Part shown: one piece after another, positions 26,830 to 35,734 of the stretch
How positions within the stretch are numbered: position 1 is the stretch's first letter
Layout of the letters: every line of letters begins with the position of its first letter
Source of the DNA: Clostridia bacterium
GTDB taxonomy: Bacteria; Bacillota; Clostridia; Christensenellales; Aristaeellaceae
NCBI GenBank assembly: GCA_017524725.1
Contig: JAFXUZ010000100.1
Span: 55,335-119,334, forward strand
Reading direction: 5' to 3'
DNA length: 64,000 nucleotides
The notes under the pieces: generated by a model
The model's database searches: none
What the model was told of the DNA's origin: nothing
What the model saw: only the letters and a program-made list of their open reading frames with translations
Program-made: the position numbers and the translations under genes

Positions 26830-27768
26830 TTACTTTTTTTGATTTTTCTGATAGTTAACCGTGTATGAGAACTGGGTCTTGAGGGAATTGTCGGCGGACG
26901 CTTCGACTACCACCGAATAGATGCCGCTCTCCGGAAGGGTCACCTTGACGGAAAAACTGCCGGAGCTGTTAGCCGTCCCCGTAAAGACATTGCCGGATGA
27001 AGATGTAAGGGACACAACGGTGATGGTGATGCTGCCTTTTTTTTCGGTGGTCCCTTTCACCGTAAAGGAATCGGAGGACGTGGCAGCCGGCGGCTCGGAA
27101 GAAACGGAAAGTTTTGCGGGCAGCAGGGGCATCTGTACAATGGTAAGGAAGCTGAAATTGTCCATGGCCTGCTCAAGCGCTTTTTCGTCGGCGGATTTCA
27201 GGTCCCTGTCGCGGACCTGCATATCCAGGGTGATGGTATAGCCGTTGCGGATGGTCCTGCGCTGATAGCCGCGGTGTTCGATCTCGCCGTTTTCGCTGAA
27301 GGTATATTTTGTGCACAGAAAACGCTGAAGCGTGCCGCCGTAATTATTCCAGGCCGCATCCGAGTAGGAGTAGCCCAGGATGGTATAGGCGTCGCCCTTG
27401 TGGGCGGTGCGGAATTCCTTGCGCATGTCGCTGTCCTGCTCGTTCAGGTCGAAATACATCTCACTGTCCACGGTGATCTGGGCGCTGAGCACCAGCGTCC
27501 GGTTGTTTTCCGCATCGACGGCGTATACAAGGTAACCGTTGGAATTGAATATGTTGGTCATCCCTTCGACGGTATATCCGTTGGCAAGCAGATAATCTTC
27601 ATGTTCCGCCAGGTTGTCCATGGTAAGTACAGTTTCATAGATGCTCTGATCGATGCCGATAGCGACCTGCGGTCCGTTGAAGGAATAGGCCGTCGTTGCT
27701 GCGGACGCCGTACTGACAAGGGCGAGGATAAGGGTGAGTGTCGCCGCAAGGCACAAGGTTTTTTTCAT
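26830..27768 (-). CDS. Exported protein of unknown function with C-terminal Ig-like domain
   Basis: The 312-residue protein has a signal peptide (residues 1-23, ending ASA before ATTAYSF). The middle part (about 30-200) has no family I recognise; it contains LLANGYTVEGMTNIFNSNGY and a KADEKALEQAMDNFSFL-like helix. The last 95 residues (PPAATSSDSFTVKGTTEKKGS...) look like a bacterial Ig-like or Bacterial_Ig fold with two beta halves. The start follows AGGGAG by nine bases, and the promoter at 27821-27849 excludes the longer frame. It probably acts at the cell surface. Confidence 0.75.
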   Translation of the reverse strand: MKKTLCLAATLTLILALVSTASAATTAYSFNGPQVAIGIDQSIYETVLTMDNLAEHEDYLLANGYTVEGMTNIFNSNGYLVYAVDAENNRTLVLSAQITVDSEMYFDLNEQDSDMRKEFRTAHKGDAYTILGYSYSDAAWNNYGGTLQRFLCTKYTFSENGEIEHRGYQRRTIRNGYTITLDMQVRDRDLKSADEKALEQAMDNFSFLTIVQMPLLPAKLSVSSEPPAATSSDSFTVKGTTEKKGSITITVVSLTSSSGNVFTGTANSSGSFSVKVTLPESGIYSVVVEASADNSLKTQFSYTVNYQKNQKK

Positions 27769-27820
27769 AATGCATACTCCCTTTCGGGCGGATGAATGCC
27801 CTGAATATCGAATCAATAAG

Positions 27821-27849
27821 ATTGTAACACTCTCATAAAACTTTTGCAA
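27821..27849 (-). promoter_or_regulatory. Promoter of the exported Ig-like protein gene
   Basis: On the minus strand TTGCAA (plus 27844-27849) and TACAAT (plus 27821-27826) are 17 bases apart. Confidence 0.65.
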
Positions 27850-27922
27850 TAAAAAAGCCATGAAGTGTTACATTTTTAAATACCGGACGGAATGATATAG
27901 TGCGATTATTTTGTTTTCTTTC

Positions 27923-27951
27923 TTTTATTTATTGTTTATTCGTGCTATAAT
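27923..27951 (+). promoter_or_regulatory. Promoter of mnmG
   Basis: A perfect TATAAT at 27946-27951 with a weak -35 (TTTTAT at 27923-27928, 17-base spacer) in a T-rich stretch precedes mnmG by about 40 bases. Confidence 0.5.
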
Positions 27952-27993
27952 TCAAAAATTGTTCCAGGACTGGCGCGAAAGGTGGGGGTTTCT

Positions 27994-29775
27994 TTGGCTG
28001 ACGTAGTTGTGATCGGGGCGGGACACGCTGGATGCGAAGCGGCGCTTGCCGCCTCCAGGCTTGGGCTGGATACGGTCCTTTTGACGCTGAACATCGAGTC
28101 CGTCGCCCTGATGCCATGCAATCCGTCCATCGGGGGAACCGGCAAAGGCCATCTGGTCCGGGAGGTGGATGCGCTGGGCGGTGAAATGGGCCTGGCCGCG
28201 GACGATGTGACCCTTCAGAGCCGGATGCTGAATACCGCCAAGGGCCCCGCTGTTCATTCCCTTCGCGCCCAGACCGATAAACGGGCTTACCAGTCGCGGA
28301 TGATGAGGGCGGTTTTTTCTTCGGAGCGCCTGACTGTCCGGCAGGGGGAAGCCTCAGTGATATCCGAAAAGAACGGTCGGGTCTGCGCTGTCAAGACGAC
28401 CGACGGCGAGACAATCCCCTGCCGTGCCTGCGTCCTGTGTACAGGTGTTTACCTGAAGTCACGGATCATCATCGGAGAGACGTCCTGGGACGGCGGTCCC
28501 CAGGGACTTCTGCCGGCGATGCACCTGTCGCAGAACCTTGCGGACCTCGGTTTTTCCATCAGGCGGTTCAAGACCGGGACGCCGGCCCGGGTGGATGCGC
28601 GAAGCATCGATTTTGACCTGATGGAGGAGCAGCGGGGCGACGAGCCTGTGGTGCCGTTCTCCTTTATGACGGACCGAAGGATCGAAAACACTGAAAAATG
28701 CTACCTGACATGGACGAACGAAGAGACCCACAGGATCATCAGGGAGAACCTGCACAGAGCGCCGATGTTTACCGGCTCCATTACCGGGACGGGGGCGAGG
28801 TACTGTCCATCCATCGAAACCAAGATCGTCCGTTTCGCAGATAAGGACAGGCATCAGCTGTTTCTTGAACCCGAAGGGAAGGGATATCCCGAATGGTATG
28901 TCCAGGGCATGTCCACGTCCATGCCCCAGGATGTGCAATGGAAAATGTACCGCTCGATCCGGGGCCTTGAAAGATGCGTTATTACACGTCTGGCCTATGC
29001 CATCGAGTACGACTGTATCGATCCGACGGCCCTGAGGCCTTCCCTGGGTGCCCTTGACATTTCCGGATTATATTTTGCCGGGCAGATCAACGGGACCAGC
29101 GGATATGAGGAAGCGGCGGCTCAGGGGATCCTTGCGGGCATCAATGCCTCCATGTACTGCCTTGGGAAGGAACCGCTGATCCTTACCCGGGACCAGGCGT
29201 ACATCGGTGTGCTCTGCGACGACCTTACCACCAAAGGGACCGACGAGCCTTACCGGATGATGACCTCCCGGGCCGAATTCCGCCTGCTCCTCAGGCAGGA
29301 CAATGCGGACCTCCGCCTGACAGCCCGTTCCCATGCCCTGGGGCTCGCGTCGGACGAACGGATGCGCCGGACGGAGCGGAAACAGAAGGAGACCGCGGAG
29401 ATTATCCGCATCCTGACCGAGGAAGGACGCCTGAAGGATGTCAGGAAGCCGGAGGGGCGTCTGTGTATGGATGAAAAATACGGCTTCATGCCGTCTTCCG
29501 CCGTCGAGGCGGAGATCGAGATCAAATACGGAGGCTATCTTGAAAAGGAGGCGTCCCTGGTCAGCCGCATGCGTGCCATGGAGGACTATCTTTTGCCTGA
29601 GGACGCGCCGTATACGGAGATGAGCGCCCTTCGGCTGGAGGCCAGGCAGAAGCTGGCCGCGCAGAGGCCGTCCTCTCTCGGACAGGCGTCCCGTATCCCG
29701 GGTGTATCCCCGGCGGACGTTTCCGTGCTGATGGTGTGGCTGATGAAAAACCGTCCTGCCGGTACGGCAAATTAA
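27994..29775 (+). CDS. mnmG: tRNA uridine-34 5-carboxymethylaminomethyl synthesis flavoenzyme MnmG
   Basis: MnmG works with MnmE to modify U34 of several tRNAs. The protein has the FAD site VVIGAGHAGCEAA at its N-terminus, the signature GGTGKGHLVREVDALGG-like segment (residues about 43-62), ARVDARSIDF, YCPSIETKIVRF and the C-terminal RIPGVSPADVSVL. At about 593 residues it is a little shorter than usual (620-630). I prefer the TTG at 27994 as start, because GGTGGGGG lies five bases before it and the FAD motif follows at the usual distance; a GTG at 27982 has a poorer site. It is followed after 96 bases by xpt. mnmE and rsmG are not in the window. Confidence 0.95.
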   Translation: MADVVVIGAGHAGCEAALAASRLGLDTVLLTLNIESVALMPCNPSIGGTGKGHLVREVDALGGEMGLAADDVTLQSRMLNTAKGPAVHSLRAQTDKRAYQSRMMRAVFSSERLTVRQGEASVISEKNGRVCAVKTTDGETIPCRACVLCTGVYLKSRIIIGETSWDGGPQGLLPAMHLSQNLADLGFSIRRFKTGTPARVDARSIDFDLMEEQRGDEPVVPFSFMTDRRIENTEKCYLTWTNEETHRIIRENLHRAPMFTGSITGTGARYCPSIETKIVRFADKDRHQLFLEPEGKGYPEWYVQGMSTSMPQDVQWKMYRSIRGLERCVITRLAYAIEYDCIDPTALRPSLGALDISGLYFAGQINGTSGYEEAAAQGILAGINASMYCLGKEPLILTRDQAYIGVLCDDLTTKGTDEPYRMMTSRAEFRLLLRQDNADLRLTARSHALGLASDERMRRTERKQKETAEIIRILTEEGRLKDVRKPEGRLCMDEKYGFMPSSAVEAEIEIKYGGYLEKEASLVSRMRAMEDYLLPEDAPYTEMSALRLEARQKLAAQRPSSLGQASRIPGVSPADVSVLMVWLMKNRPAGTAN

Positions 29776-29871
29776 CCGGCATGAATAACCCGACGATCAA
29801 GCAGATCCGCTTTCCGAAAAGGGAAAACTCCGGTCAGTTTATTCGAGGAGAGCGGGAACAGGAGGATAAAA

Positions 29872-30453
29872 ATGAAGGAACTGAACGAAGCGATCCGGAA
29901 ATGGGGAAAAGCCATCGGCAAAGACGTCGTCAAGGTGGATATGTTCCTGAATCACAGGATCGACACGGCGCTGATATTCCGCATGGGGGAGGAGCTTGCG
30001 GACCGTTTTGCTTCTGCCCGCCCGGACCTGATCCTGACTGTCGAAGCCAGCGGGATTGCCCTGGCCCTTGCATGCGCGAGGGCTCTTGGGAATATTCCGG
30101 TGGTCTTTGCAAAAAAAGGGAGCACGGTGGTGCAGAATGAGGAGATGGTCACCTCGAAGGTCTATTCCTTTACCCACAAGACGGAAAACACGATCCGCGT
30201 GGACCGCAGGTATCTTCCCAAGGGCTCCCGCGTCCTGATCGTCGACGATTTCCTGGCGGACGGGCAGGCGGTGCGCGGCATGACGGACCTGTGCGTCCAG
30301 GCGGGCTGTACGGTGTGCGGCGTCGGGATCGGGATCGAAAAGGGTTTCCAGTCCGGCGGGGATACGCTGCGGCGTCAGGGAACGGACCTGTATTCCCTCG
30401 CCATTGTCGACCATATCGACGAGAAAGGGAACATCTGCCTCAGGGAAGCCTGA
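29872..30453 (+). CDS. xpt: Xanthine phosphoribosyltransferase
   Basis: The enzyme converts xanthine and PRPP to XMP in purine salvage. The 193-residue protein starts MKELNEAI, has VEASGIALALACA, and the PRPP-binding VLIVDDFLADGQA near residues 121-133, all typical of Firmicutes Xpt. GGAGG stands directly before AAAAATG-type spacing (29858-29872). No purine riboswitch is seen in the 96-base gap, unlike B. subtilis xpt, so it may be co-transcribed with mnmG. The BMP nucleoside importer begins shortly downstream, which fits a salvage theme. Confidence 0.93.
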   Translation: MKELNEAIRKWGKAIGKDVVKVDMFLNHRIDTALIFRMGEELADRFASARPDLILTVEASGIALALACARALGNIPVVFAKKGSTVVQNEEMVTSKVYSFTHKTENTIRVDRRYLPKGSRVLIVDDFLADGQAVRGMTDLCVQAGCTVCGVGIGIEKGFQSGGDTLRRQGTDLYSLAIVDHIDEKGNICLREA

Positions 30454-30553
30454 AGGATGCGCCGACGCCGGGCGGATATATCATTCGATAAGCAAAAAAG
30501 ACGAATGTTTTTTGGTATTTTTTCTTAAAGTTCGGTTTTTTGACGATTTTCCC

Positions 30554-30582
30554 TTTACATTTGACACATGATAAGATATCAT
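30554..30582 (+). promoter_or_regulatory. Promoter of the nucleoside ABC importer operon
   Basis: TTTACA at 30554-30559 and TATCAT at 30577-30582 have a 17-base spacer, followed by a 40-base leader. A TTGACA at 30561-30566 lies too near the -10 box to serve it. Confidence 0.65.
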
Positions 30583-30628
30583 GTTCATGTTTTCATTTCG
30601 CTTAAGCGAAAGAAAGAAGGAGGAAATT

Positions 30629-31822
30629 ATGTCCATGAAAAAGCTGATCGCTCTGTTGGCCGCATGTGTGATGTGCCTGTCCTGCGTTTCTGCGTTCGCG
30701 GACGGCATGGCCAAGGAAGACGTTAAAGTGGGTTTCATTTTCCTGCATGACGAAAACTCCACTTATGACCTCAACTTCCTGCGCGCGGCCAAGGAAGCCT
30801 GCGAGAAACTCGGCGTTGAATATGAGATCGTGACCAATGTTCCCGAAGGGCAGGAGTGCTACAATAAGGCGGTCGAGCTCTGCGACGGCGGCTGCACCAT
30901 CATCTTTGCCGATTCTTTCGGCCATGAAGATTATATGATCGAGGCCGCCAAGGAATTCCCCGAGGTCCAGTTCTGCCACGCGACCGGAACCAAGGCCCAC
31001 ACCGTCGGCCTGTCCAACTACCATAATGCGTTTGCTTCCATTTATGAAGGCCGTTTCCTCGCCGGTATCGCCGCCGGCATGAAGGTCAAAGAAATGATCG
31101 ACAGCGGCAAGATCACCGAAGCCCAGACCAAGATCGGCTATGTCGGCGCGTATCCCTATGCCGAGGTCGTTTCCGGTTACACCTCCTTCTTCCTGGGCGT
31201 GCGCCGTGTGGTGCCCTCTGCGACCATGGAAGTGACCTTTACCGGTTCCTGGTATGACCAGGCCCTTGAGACCGAAGGCGCACAGAAGCTGATCAACGAC
31301 GGCTGTGTCCTGATCAGCCAGCATGCCGATTCCCTGGGTGCTCCTTCCGCCTGTGAAGCCGCAGGCATCCCCAATGTTTCCTACAACGGCTCCACCATCG
31401 ATGCCGGCCCCAACACCTTTATCGTTTCCTCCCGCATCAACTGGGTGCCCTACATGGAATACATGATCACCTGCGTCCTGAACGGTGAAGCCATCGCAGC
31501 TGACTGGACCGGCACCCTTGCCGTCGGTTCTGTTGAACTGACCGACGTCAACGAGGCTGTTGCCGCCCCCGGCACCGCCGAAGCCATCGCCGAAGCGAAA
31601 GCCGCTCTGGAAGACGGCACCCTGAAGGTGTTCGACGTTTCCGCTTTCACCGTGGACGGCGCCGCGCTGGACGGCTACCTGGCCGATGTGGATACCGACG
31701 AGAATTACACCCCCGACACCGAAGTGATCGCCGACGGATATTTCCATGAGTCCGAATTCCGCAGCGCCCCCTATTTTGACATCAAGATCGACGGCATCAC
31801 GCTGCTGGATACCGGCGCCTGA
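30629..31822 (+). CDS. BMP-family substrate-binding protein of a nucleoside ABC importer
   Basis: The 397-residue binding protein captures purine nucleosides outside the cell for the importer encoded by the next three genes. The BMP/PnrA pattern is seen: VKVGFIFLHDENSTYDLNF near residue 32, VTNVPEGQECYNKA, IIFADSFGHEDYM and KIGYVGAYPYAEVVSGYTSFFLG. The N-terminus is a signal sequence; it has LAAC (Cys near residue 14), a lipobox match, but it also has a possible ordinary cut at AFA-DG, so lipid anchoring is likely but not certain. The second ATG at MKK is also possible. GGAGG lies five bases before ATG 30629. Confidence 0.92.
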   Translation: MSMKKLIALLAACVMCLSCVSAFADGMAKEDVKVGFIFLHDENSTYDLNFLRAAKEACEKLGVEYEIVTNVPEGQECYNKAVELCDGGCTIIFADSFGHEDYMIEAAKEFPEVQFCHATGTKAHTVGLSNYHNAFASIYEGRFLAGIAAGMKVKEMIDSGKITEAQTKIGYVGAYPYAEVVSGYTSFFLGVRRVVPSATMEVTFTGSWYDQALETEGAQKLINDGCVLISQHADSLGAPSACEAAGIPNVSYNGSTIDAGPNTFIVSSRINWVPYMEYMITCVLNGEAIAADWTGTLAVGSVELTDVNEAVAAPGTAEAIAEAKAALEDGTLKVFDVSAFTVDGAALDGYLADVDTDENYTPDTEVIADGYFHESEFRSAPYFDIKIDGITLLDTGA

Positions 31823-31859
31823 GCAAATGATACCCATGGGAGGCTGATGCCTCTTTTCA

Positions 31860-31895
31860 AAGGGCAGCGCGTCTGCAAAGAGGCGCGCTGCCCTT
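31860..31895 (+). terminator. Intercistronic hairpin after the binding-protein gene
   Basis: A 12-bp perfect stem (AAGGGCAGCGCG with CGCGCTGCCCTT, loop of 12) lies between the binding-protein gene and the ATPase gene. It is followed only by TTCGATTATT, so it should allow part of the transcripts through. Such hairpins keep the binding protein more abundant than the membrane parts. Confidence 0.7.
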
Positions 31896-31923
31896 CGATT
31901 ATTCGGACGGAGCGGAAAAGCCG

Positions 31924-33462
31924 ATGGAGACAAAAGTGCCTGCCGTATCGATGCGCGGCATAACCAAGATCTTTGGAAAAAACGTGGTCGCGAACGACCA
32001 TGTGGACCTGGATATTTACAAAGGGGAGATCCTGGCCCTGCTCGGTGAAAACGGGAGCGGGAAGACGACCCTGATGAATATGCTTGCCGGGATCTATTTT
32101 CCTGACGAAGGTCAGATCCTGATCGATGGGAAGCCCGTGGTCATCCGGTCCCCCAGGGATGCGTTCGACCATCATATCGGCATGATCCACCAGCATTTTA
32201 AACTGGTGGACCTGCTGAACGCGACTGAAAACATCGTTCTGGGGCTTGACGGCAAGCTTGATCTGAAGGCTGCTTCCGCCAGGATCGGGGAGATCTGTTC
32301 AAAATACGGGTTCGACGTTGATCCCGCGCAGAAGATTTACGATATGTCGGTTTCCCAGAAACAGACCGTCGAGATCGTCAAGGTCCTCTACCGGGGAGCG
32401 GATATCCTGATCCTGGATGAGCCGACGGCGGTGCTGACGCCCCAGGAGACGGACAGGCTTTTTGCCGTTCTCCGGTCCATGAAGGAGAGCGGGAAGGCAA
32501 TCGTCATTATTACCCATAAGATGCAGGAGGTGCTCAGCCTTTCAGACAGGGTTGCGGTCCTCCGCAACGGGCAGTTTGTCGGCGATCTTAAGACCAGTGA
32601 CACGACCGCCCAGGAGATGACGGATATGATGGTAGGCCATTCCGTTGCCCTCAACATCGAGCGGCCCGAACCGGTGGATCCGAAGCCCCGGCTTGAGGTC
32701 AGGGACCTGACGGTCAGGACGGAGGATGGGATACTGAAGCTGGACCATGTGTCATTTACAGCCAATTCCGGGGAGATCCTTGGTATCGCGGGAATTTCCG
32801 GCTGCGGTCAGAAGGAGCTTCTGGAAGCCATCGCCGGCCTGCAGAACGTGCAGGAAGGAGAAGTCAGCTACATCGAGGACGATGGGCGGCGGGAAAGCCT
32901 GATCGGCAAGGATCCCCTGAAGATCGCCGAAATGGGCGTCGTGTTGTCCTTTGTTCCCGAGGACAGGCTGGGTATGGGCCTGGTCGCCAATATGGACCTG
33001 ACGGACAACATGATGCTCAGGTCTTTCCGCAAGGGCCGGTCGCTGTTTACGGACAGGAAGACGCCGAGGAACGTGGCCCGGAACGTCGTCCATGACCTGG
33101 AAGTGAATACGCCTGGGCTGAATACGCCGGTAAGGCGCCTTTCCGGGGGCAACGTCCAGAAAGTGCTCGTTGGAAGGGAAATCACAGCGTCTCCCACCGT
33201 TCTTCTGACGGCTTACGCGGTGCGGGGACTGGATATCAATTCCTCCTATACCATCTATGATTTGATCAACCGGCAGAAAAAGGACGGCGTGGCCGTGGTC
33301 TACGTCGGCGAGGACCTGGACGTGCTGCTGGAGCTTGCGGACAGGATCCTGGTAATCTGCGACGGAAAAGTCAGCGGTATCCTGGACGGGCGCTCGGCGG
33401 ACAAAAGGGAGATAGGTATGCTGATGACGCATATCGGGGGGAAAGTGAATGAGCAAACCTGA
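31924..33462 (+). CDS. Two-domain ATPase of the nucleoside ABC importer
   Basis: The 512-residue protein has two ATPase halves, as in NupO/YufO and RbsA-type proteins. The first has Walker A GENGSGKTT, signature-like MSVSQKQTVEIVKVL and Walker B ILILDEPTAVLTPQE. The second is degenerate: its P-loop is GISGCGQKELL (Lys replaced by Gln) with a normal LSGGNVQKVLVGREI signature and AYAVRGLD in place of the usual QPTRGLD. One good ATP site is normal in this family. The gene is followed by the first permease with a 14-base overlap. Confidence 0.93.
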   Translation: METKVPAVSMRGITKIFGKNVVANDHVDLDIYKGEILALLGENGSGKTTLMNMLAGIYFPDEGQILIDGKPVVIRSPRDAFDHHIGMIHQHFKLVDLLNATENIVLGLDGKLDLKAASARIGEICSKYGFDVDPAQKIYDMSVSQKQTVEIVKVLYRGADILILDEPTAVLTPQETDRLFAVLRSMKESGKAIVIITHKMQEVLSLSDRVAVLRNGQFVGDLKTSDTTAQEMTDMMVGHSVALNIERPEPVDPKPRLEVRDLTVRTEDGILKLDHVSFTANSGEILGIAGISGCGQKELLEAIAGLQNVQEGEVSYIEDDGRRESLIGKDPLKIAEMGVVLSFVPEDRLGMGLVANMDLTDNMMLRSFRKGRSLFTDRKTPRNVARNVVHDLEVNTPGLNTPVRRLSGGNVQKVLVGREITASPTVLLTAYAVRGLDINSSYTIYDLINRQKKDGVAVVYVGEDLDVLLELADRILVICDGKVSGILDGRSADKREIGMLMTHIGGKVNEQT

Positions 33463-34561
33463 CAAAAAGCCTTTGTTTCATATCGTTAAGCGCGCTCCGA
33501 TGCCCTGGTGGAAAGCCTGGCTGTACCGTGGGCTTTCCATCGTTCTGGCCATGATACTGTGCGCAGTGATCTCGCTGATCATGACGGGCCAGGATCCCCT
33601 GCAGATATTTACCTCTATCTTCAACGGGACCTTCGGATCGCCCCGAAAAATGTGGGTCACCGGACAGAATGTGGCCATGCTTCTTGTGATCTCCCTGGCG
33701 GTCACGCCGGCGTTCCAGATGCGGTTCTGGAATATCGGCGGCGAAGGTCAGGCCCTGATGGGGTGCCTGGCTTCTGCCGCATGCATGATCACCCTGTCAG
33801 GCGTTCTTCCCAACTGGGCCGTGATCTGCGCGATGCTTGGCGCCAGCATCATTGCGGGCGCCGTCTGGGGCCTGATCCCCGCTTTTTTCAAGGCGAAATG
33901 GAACACCAACGAAACGCTGTTCACCCTGATGATGAACTATATCGCGACCCAGCTGGTGGCTTTCTTCTGTGTATTCTGGGAGTCCCCGAAGGGTTCCGGG
34001 AACATCGGGATCATCAACCAGAATTCGAACATCGGCTGGCTTCCGGTGGTGGGAGGGCAGAAGTACCTCCTCAGTATCCTGATCGCAGCCTTCCTTTGCA
34101 CCGGGATGTTTTTTTATCTGCGCTTTTCAAAGCACGGATATGAGCTGACCGTCGTGGGCGAAAGCGAAAAGACCGCACGGTATGTGGGCATTAAGGTGGA
34201 CCGCGTTATCATGCGCACGATGATCCTTTCCGGCGCCATGTGCGGCATTGCCGGTTTCATGCTTACAGGCGGAACGGACCATACGCTGACCACCACCCTG
34301 GTGGACGGCAGGGGATTCACCGCCGTGATGGTGTCCTGGCTTGCCAAGTTCAATCCCGTCTGGATGATCCTTGCCAGTTTTCTGCTGGTTTTCCTTGACC
34401 GGGGAGCCAGCGAAATGGCGCAGAAATGCAAGCTGAATTCCTCCTTTGCTGATATCCTGACGGGCATAATCCTGTTTTTCATCATTGGCGGGGAATTCTT
34501 TATCAATTACCGACTCTGCATGAGGCACAATGAAGCGAAGGAGGGAATGGCCCATGTTTGA
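33449..34561 (+). CDS. First permease of the nucleoside ABC importer
   Basis: The 370-residue protein of the BPD_transp_2 (YufP) family has about nine or ten membrane segments and the family segments WNIGGEGQALMG and FSKHGYELTVVGESEKTARYVGI. It starts inside the end of the ATPase gene and itself overlaps the second permease gene by eight bases, so all three are coupled. Confidence 0.92.
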   Translation: MSKPDKKPLFHIVKRAPMPWWKAWLYRGLSIVLAMILCAVISLIMTGQDPLQIFTSIFNGTFGSPRKMWVTGQNVAMLLVISLAVTPAFQMRFWNIGGEGQALMGCLASAACMITLSGVLPNWAVICAMLGASIIAGAVWGLIPAFFKAKWNTNETLFTLMMNYIATQLVAFFCVFWESPKGSGNIGIINQNSNIGWLPVVGGQKYLLSILIAAFLCTGMFFYLRFSKHGYELTVVGESEKTARYVGIKVDRVIMRTMILSGAMCGIAGFMLTGGTDHTLTTTLVDGRGFTAVMVSWLAKFNPVWMILASFLLVFLDRGASEMAQKCKLNSSFADILTGIILFFIIGGEFFINYRLCMRHNEAKEGMAHV

Positions 34562-35549
34562 TTTTCTATCCTTTATCCCCAGGGCAGTCATGCAGGGCAT
34601 TCCCCTGCTTTACGGAAGCACGGGCGAGACCCTGACCGAAAAAGCGGGAAACCTGAACCTGGGCATTCCCGGGATCATGTATGTCGGCGGCATCAGCGGG
34701 GTCATCGGGGGGTTTCTTTACGAGCAGTCCCTGCCAGCGGGAACAAGAGTGGCCCCCTTTGCGGCTGTCGCCATTCCTCTCCTCTGCTGCCTTGCGGGAT
34801 CGCTGCTGATGGGTCTGCTCTACTGTTTCCTGACAGTCACGCTGCGTGCCAACCAGAACGTGACGGGTCTTGCGCTGACGACTTTCGGGATCGGCGTCGG
34901 TAATTTTTTCGGCGGGTCGCTGATCAAGCTGTCGGGAAAGGACGTTCCCGCCATCACGCTGACCGCCACGGCGGAATGCTTCGGGGCACCGCTTCCCTTT
35001 GCTTCGGATCTCGGGTGGTTTGGAAAACTGTTCCTATCCTATGGTTTTCTGGCATATACCGCAATTGTGATCGCCCTGCTTGCTTCCTATGTGCTGAAGA
35101 GGACCAGGGTCGGGCTGCACCTGCGCGCCGTAGGCGAAAGCCCGGCTACCGCCGATGCCGCGGGGATCGACGTCAATCGCTATAAGTATCGCGCAACCTG
35201 TATCGGAAGCATGATCGCCGGTCTCGGCGGATTGTATTATGTAATGGATTACGCCAGGGGGATCTGGTCGAACGACGCTTTCGGGGACCGCGGGTGGCTG
35301 GCCATTGCTCTGGTCATTTTCACCATCTGGCGTCCAAATGTCGGCGTGCTTGCATCCGTGCTGTTTGGCGGATTGTATATCCTGCATATGTATATCCCGA
35401 CAGGAATGAACCTTGCGATCAAGGAGATCTACAAGATGCTGCCCTATGTGGTGACCATTATCGTACTGGTGCTATCTTCCATTCGCAAAAAACGGGAGAC
35501 CCAGCCCCCGGAAAGCCTGGGAAGGTCCTATTTCAGGGAAGACCGCTGA
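34554..35549 (+). CDS. Second permease of the nucleoside ABC importer
   Basis: The 331-residue protein of the YufQ type has LTEKAGNLNLGIPGIMYVGG near the N-terminus, in which the LTEKAGxxNxGxEG pattern of this family is seen, and GLHLRAVGESPATADAAGI, with about nine membrane segments. ATG 34554 is chosen since AGGAGGG lies eight bases before it; the longer frame is a shadow of the previous gene. It closes the operon, which ends at a strong terminator. Confidence 0.92.
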   Translation: MFDFLSFIPRAVMQGIPLLYGSTGETLTEKAGNLNLGIPGIMYVGGISGVIGGFLYEQSLPAGTRVAPFAAVAIPLLCCLAGSLLMGLLYCFLTVTLRANQNVTGLALTTFGIGVGNFFGGSLIKLSGKDVPAITLTATAECFGAPLPFASDLGWFGKLFLSYGFLAYTAIVIALLASYVLKRTRVGLHLRAVGESPATADAAGIDVNRYKYRATCIGSMIAGLGGLYYVMDYARGIWSNDAFGDRGWLAIALVIFTIWRPNVGVLASVLFGGLYILHMYIPTGMNLAIKEIYKMLPYVVTIIVLVLSSIRKKRETQPPESLGRSYFREDR

Positions 35550-35553
35550 CAGT

Positions 35554-35590
35554 AAAAACCGCCGGACTAAATGCTGATCCGGCGGTTTTT
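35554..35590. terminator. Bidirectional terminator
   Basis: A 13-bp inverted repeat including flanking A/T runs (AAAAACCGCCGGA with TCCGGCGGTTTTT) follows the second permease. It works for the importer operon on the plus strand and can also serve the minus-strand kinase gene. The 35591-35734 stretch shows nothing else. Confidence 0.88.
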
Positions 35591-35734
35591 GCCTCTTTTT
35601 TGAGGTGTTCCGGAAGCATCCGGGATCCTTCGAACTGCGGATATCTGAAAGCCGGTGCAGGTACAAAGATCCGGACTGCGGCAAGGAACCGTATATTCGG
35701 GTGCGGAAGAGCAGCAGCCTGAACATATGCTTCG

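Noticed and set aside
29776..29871. Purine riboswitch before xpt
   Set aside because: B. subtilis xpt has one, but the 96-base gap lacks the conserved three-way-junction bases and any terminator; only a ribosome site is seen.
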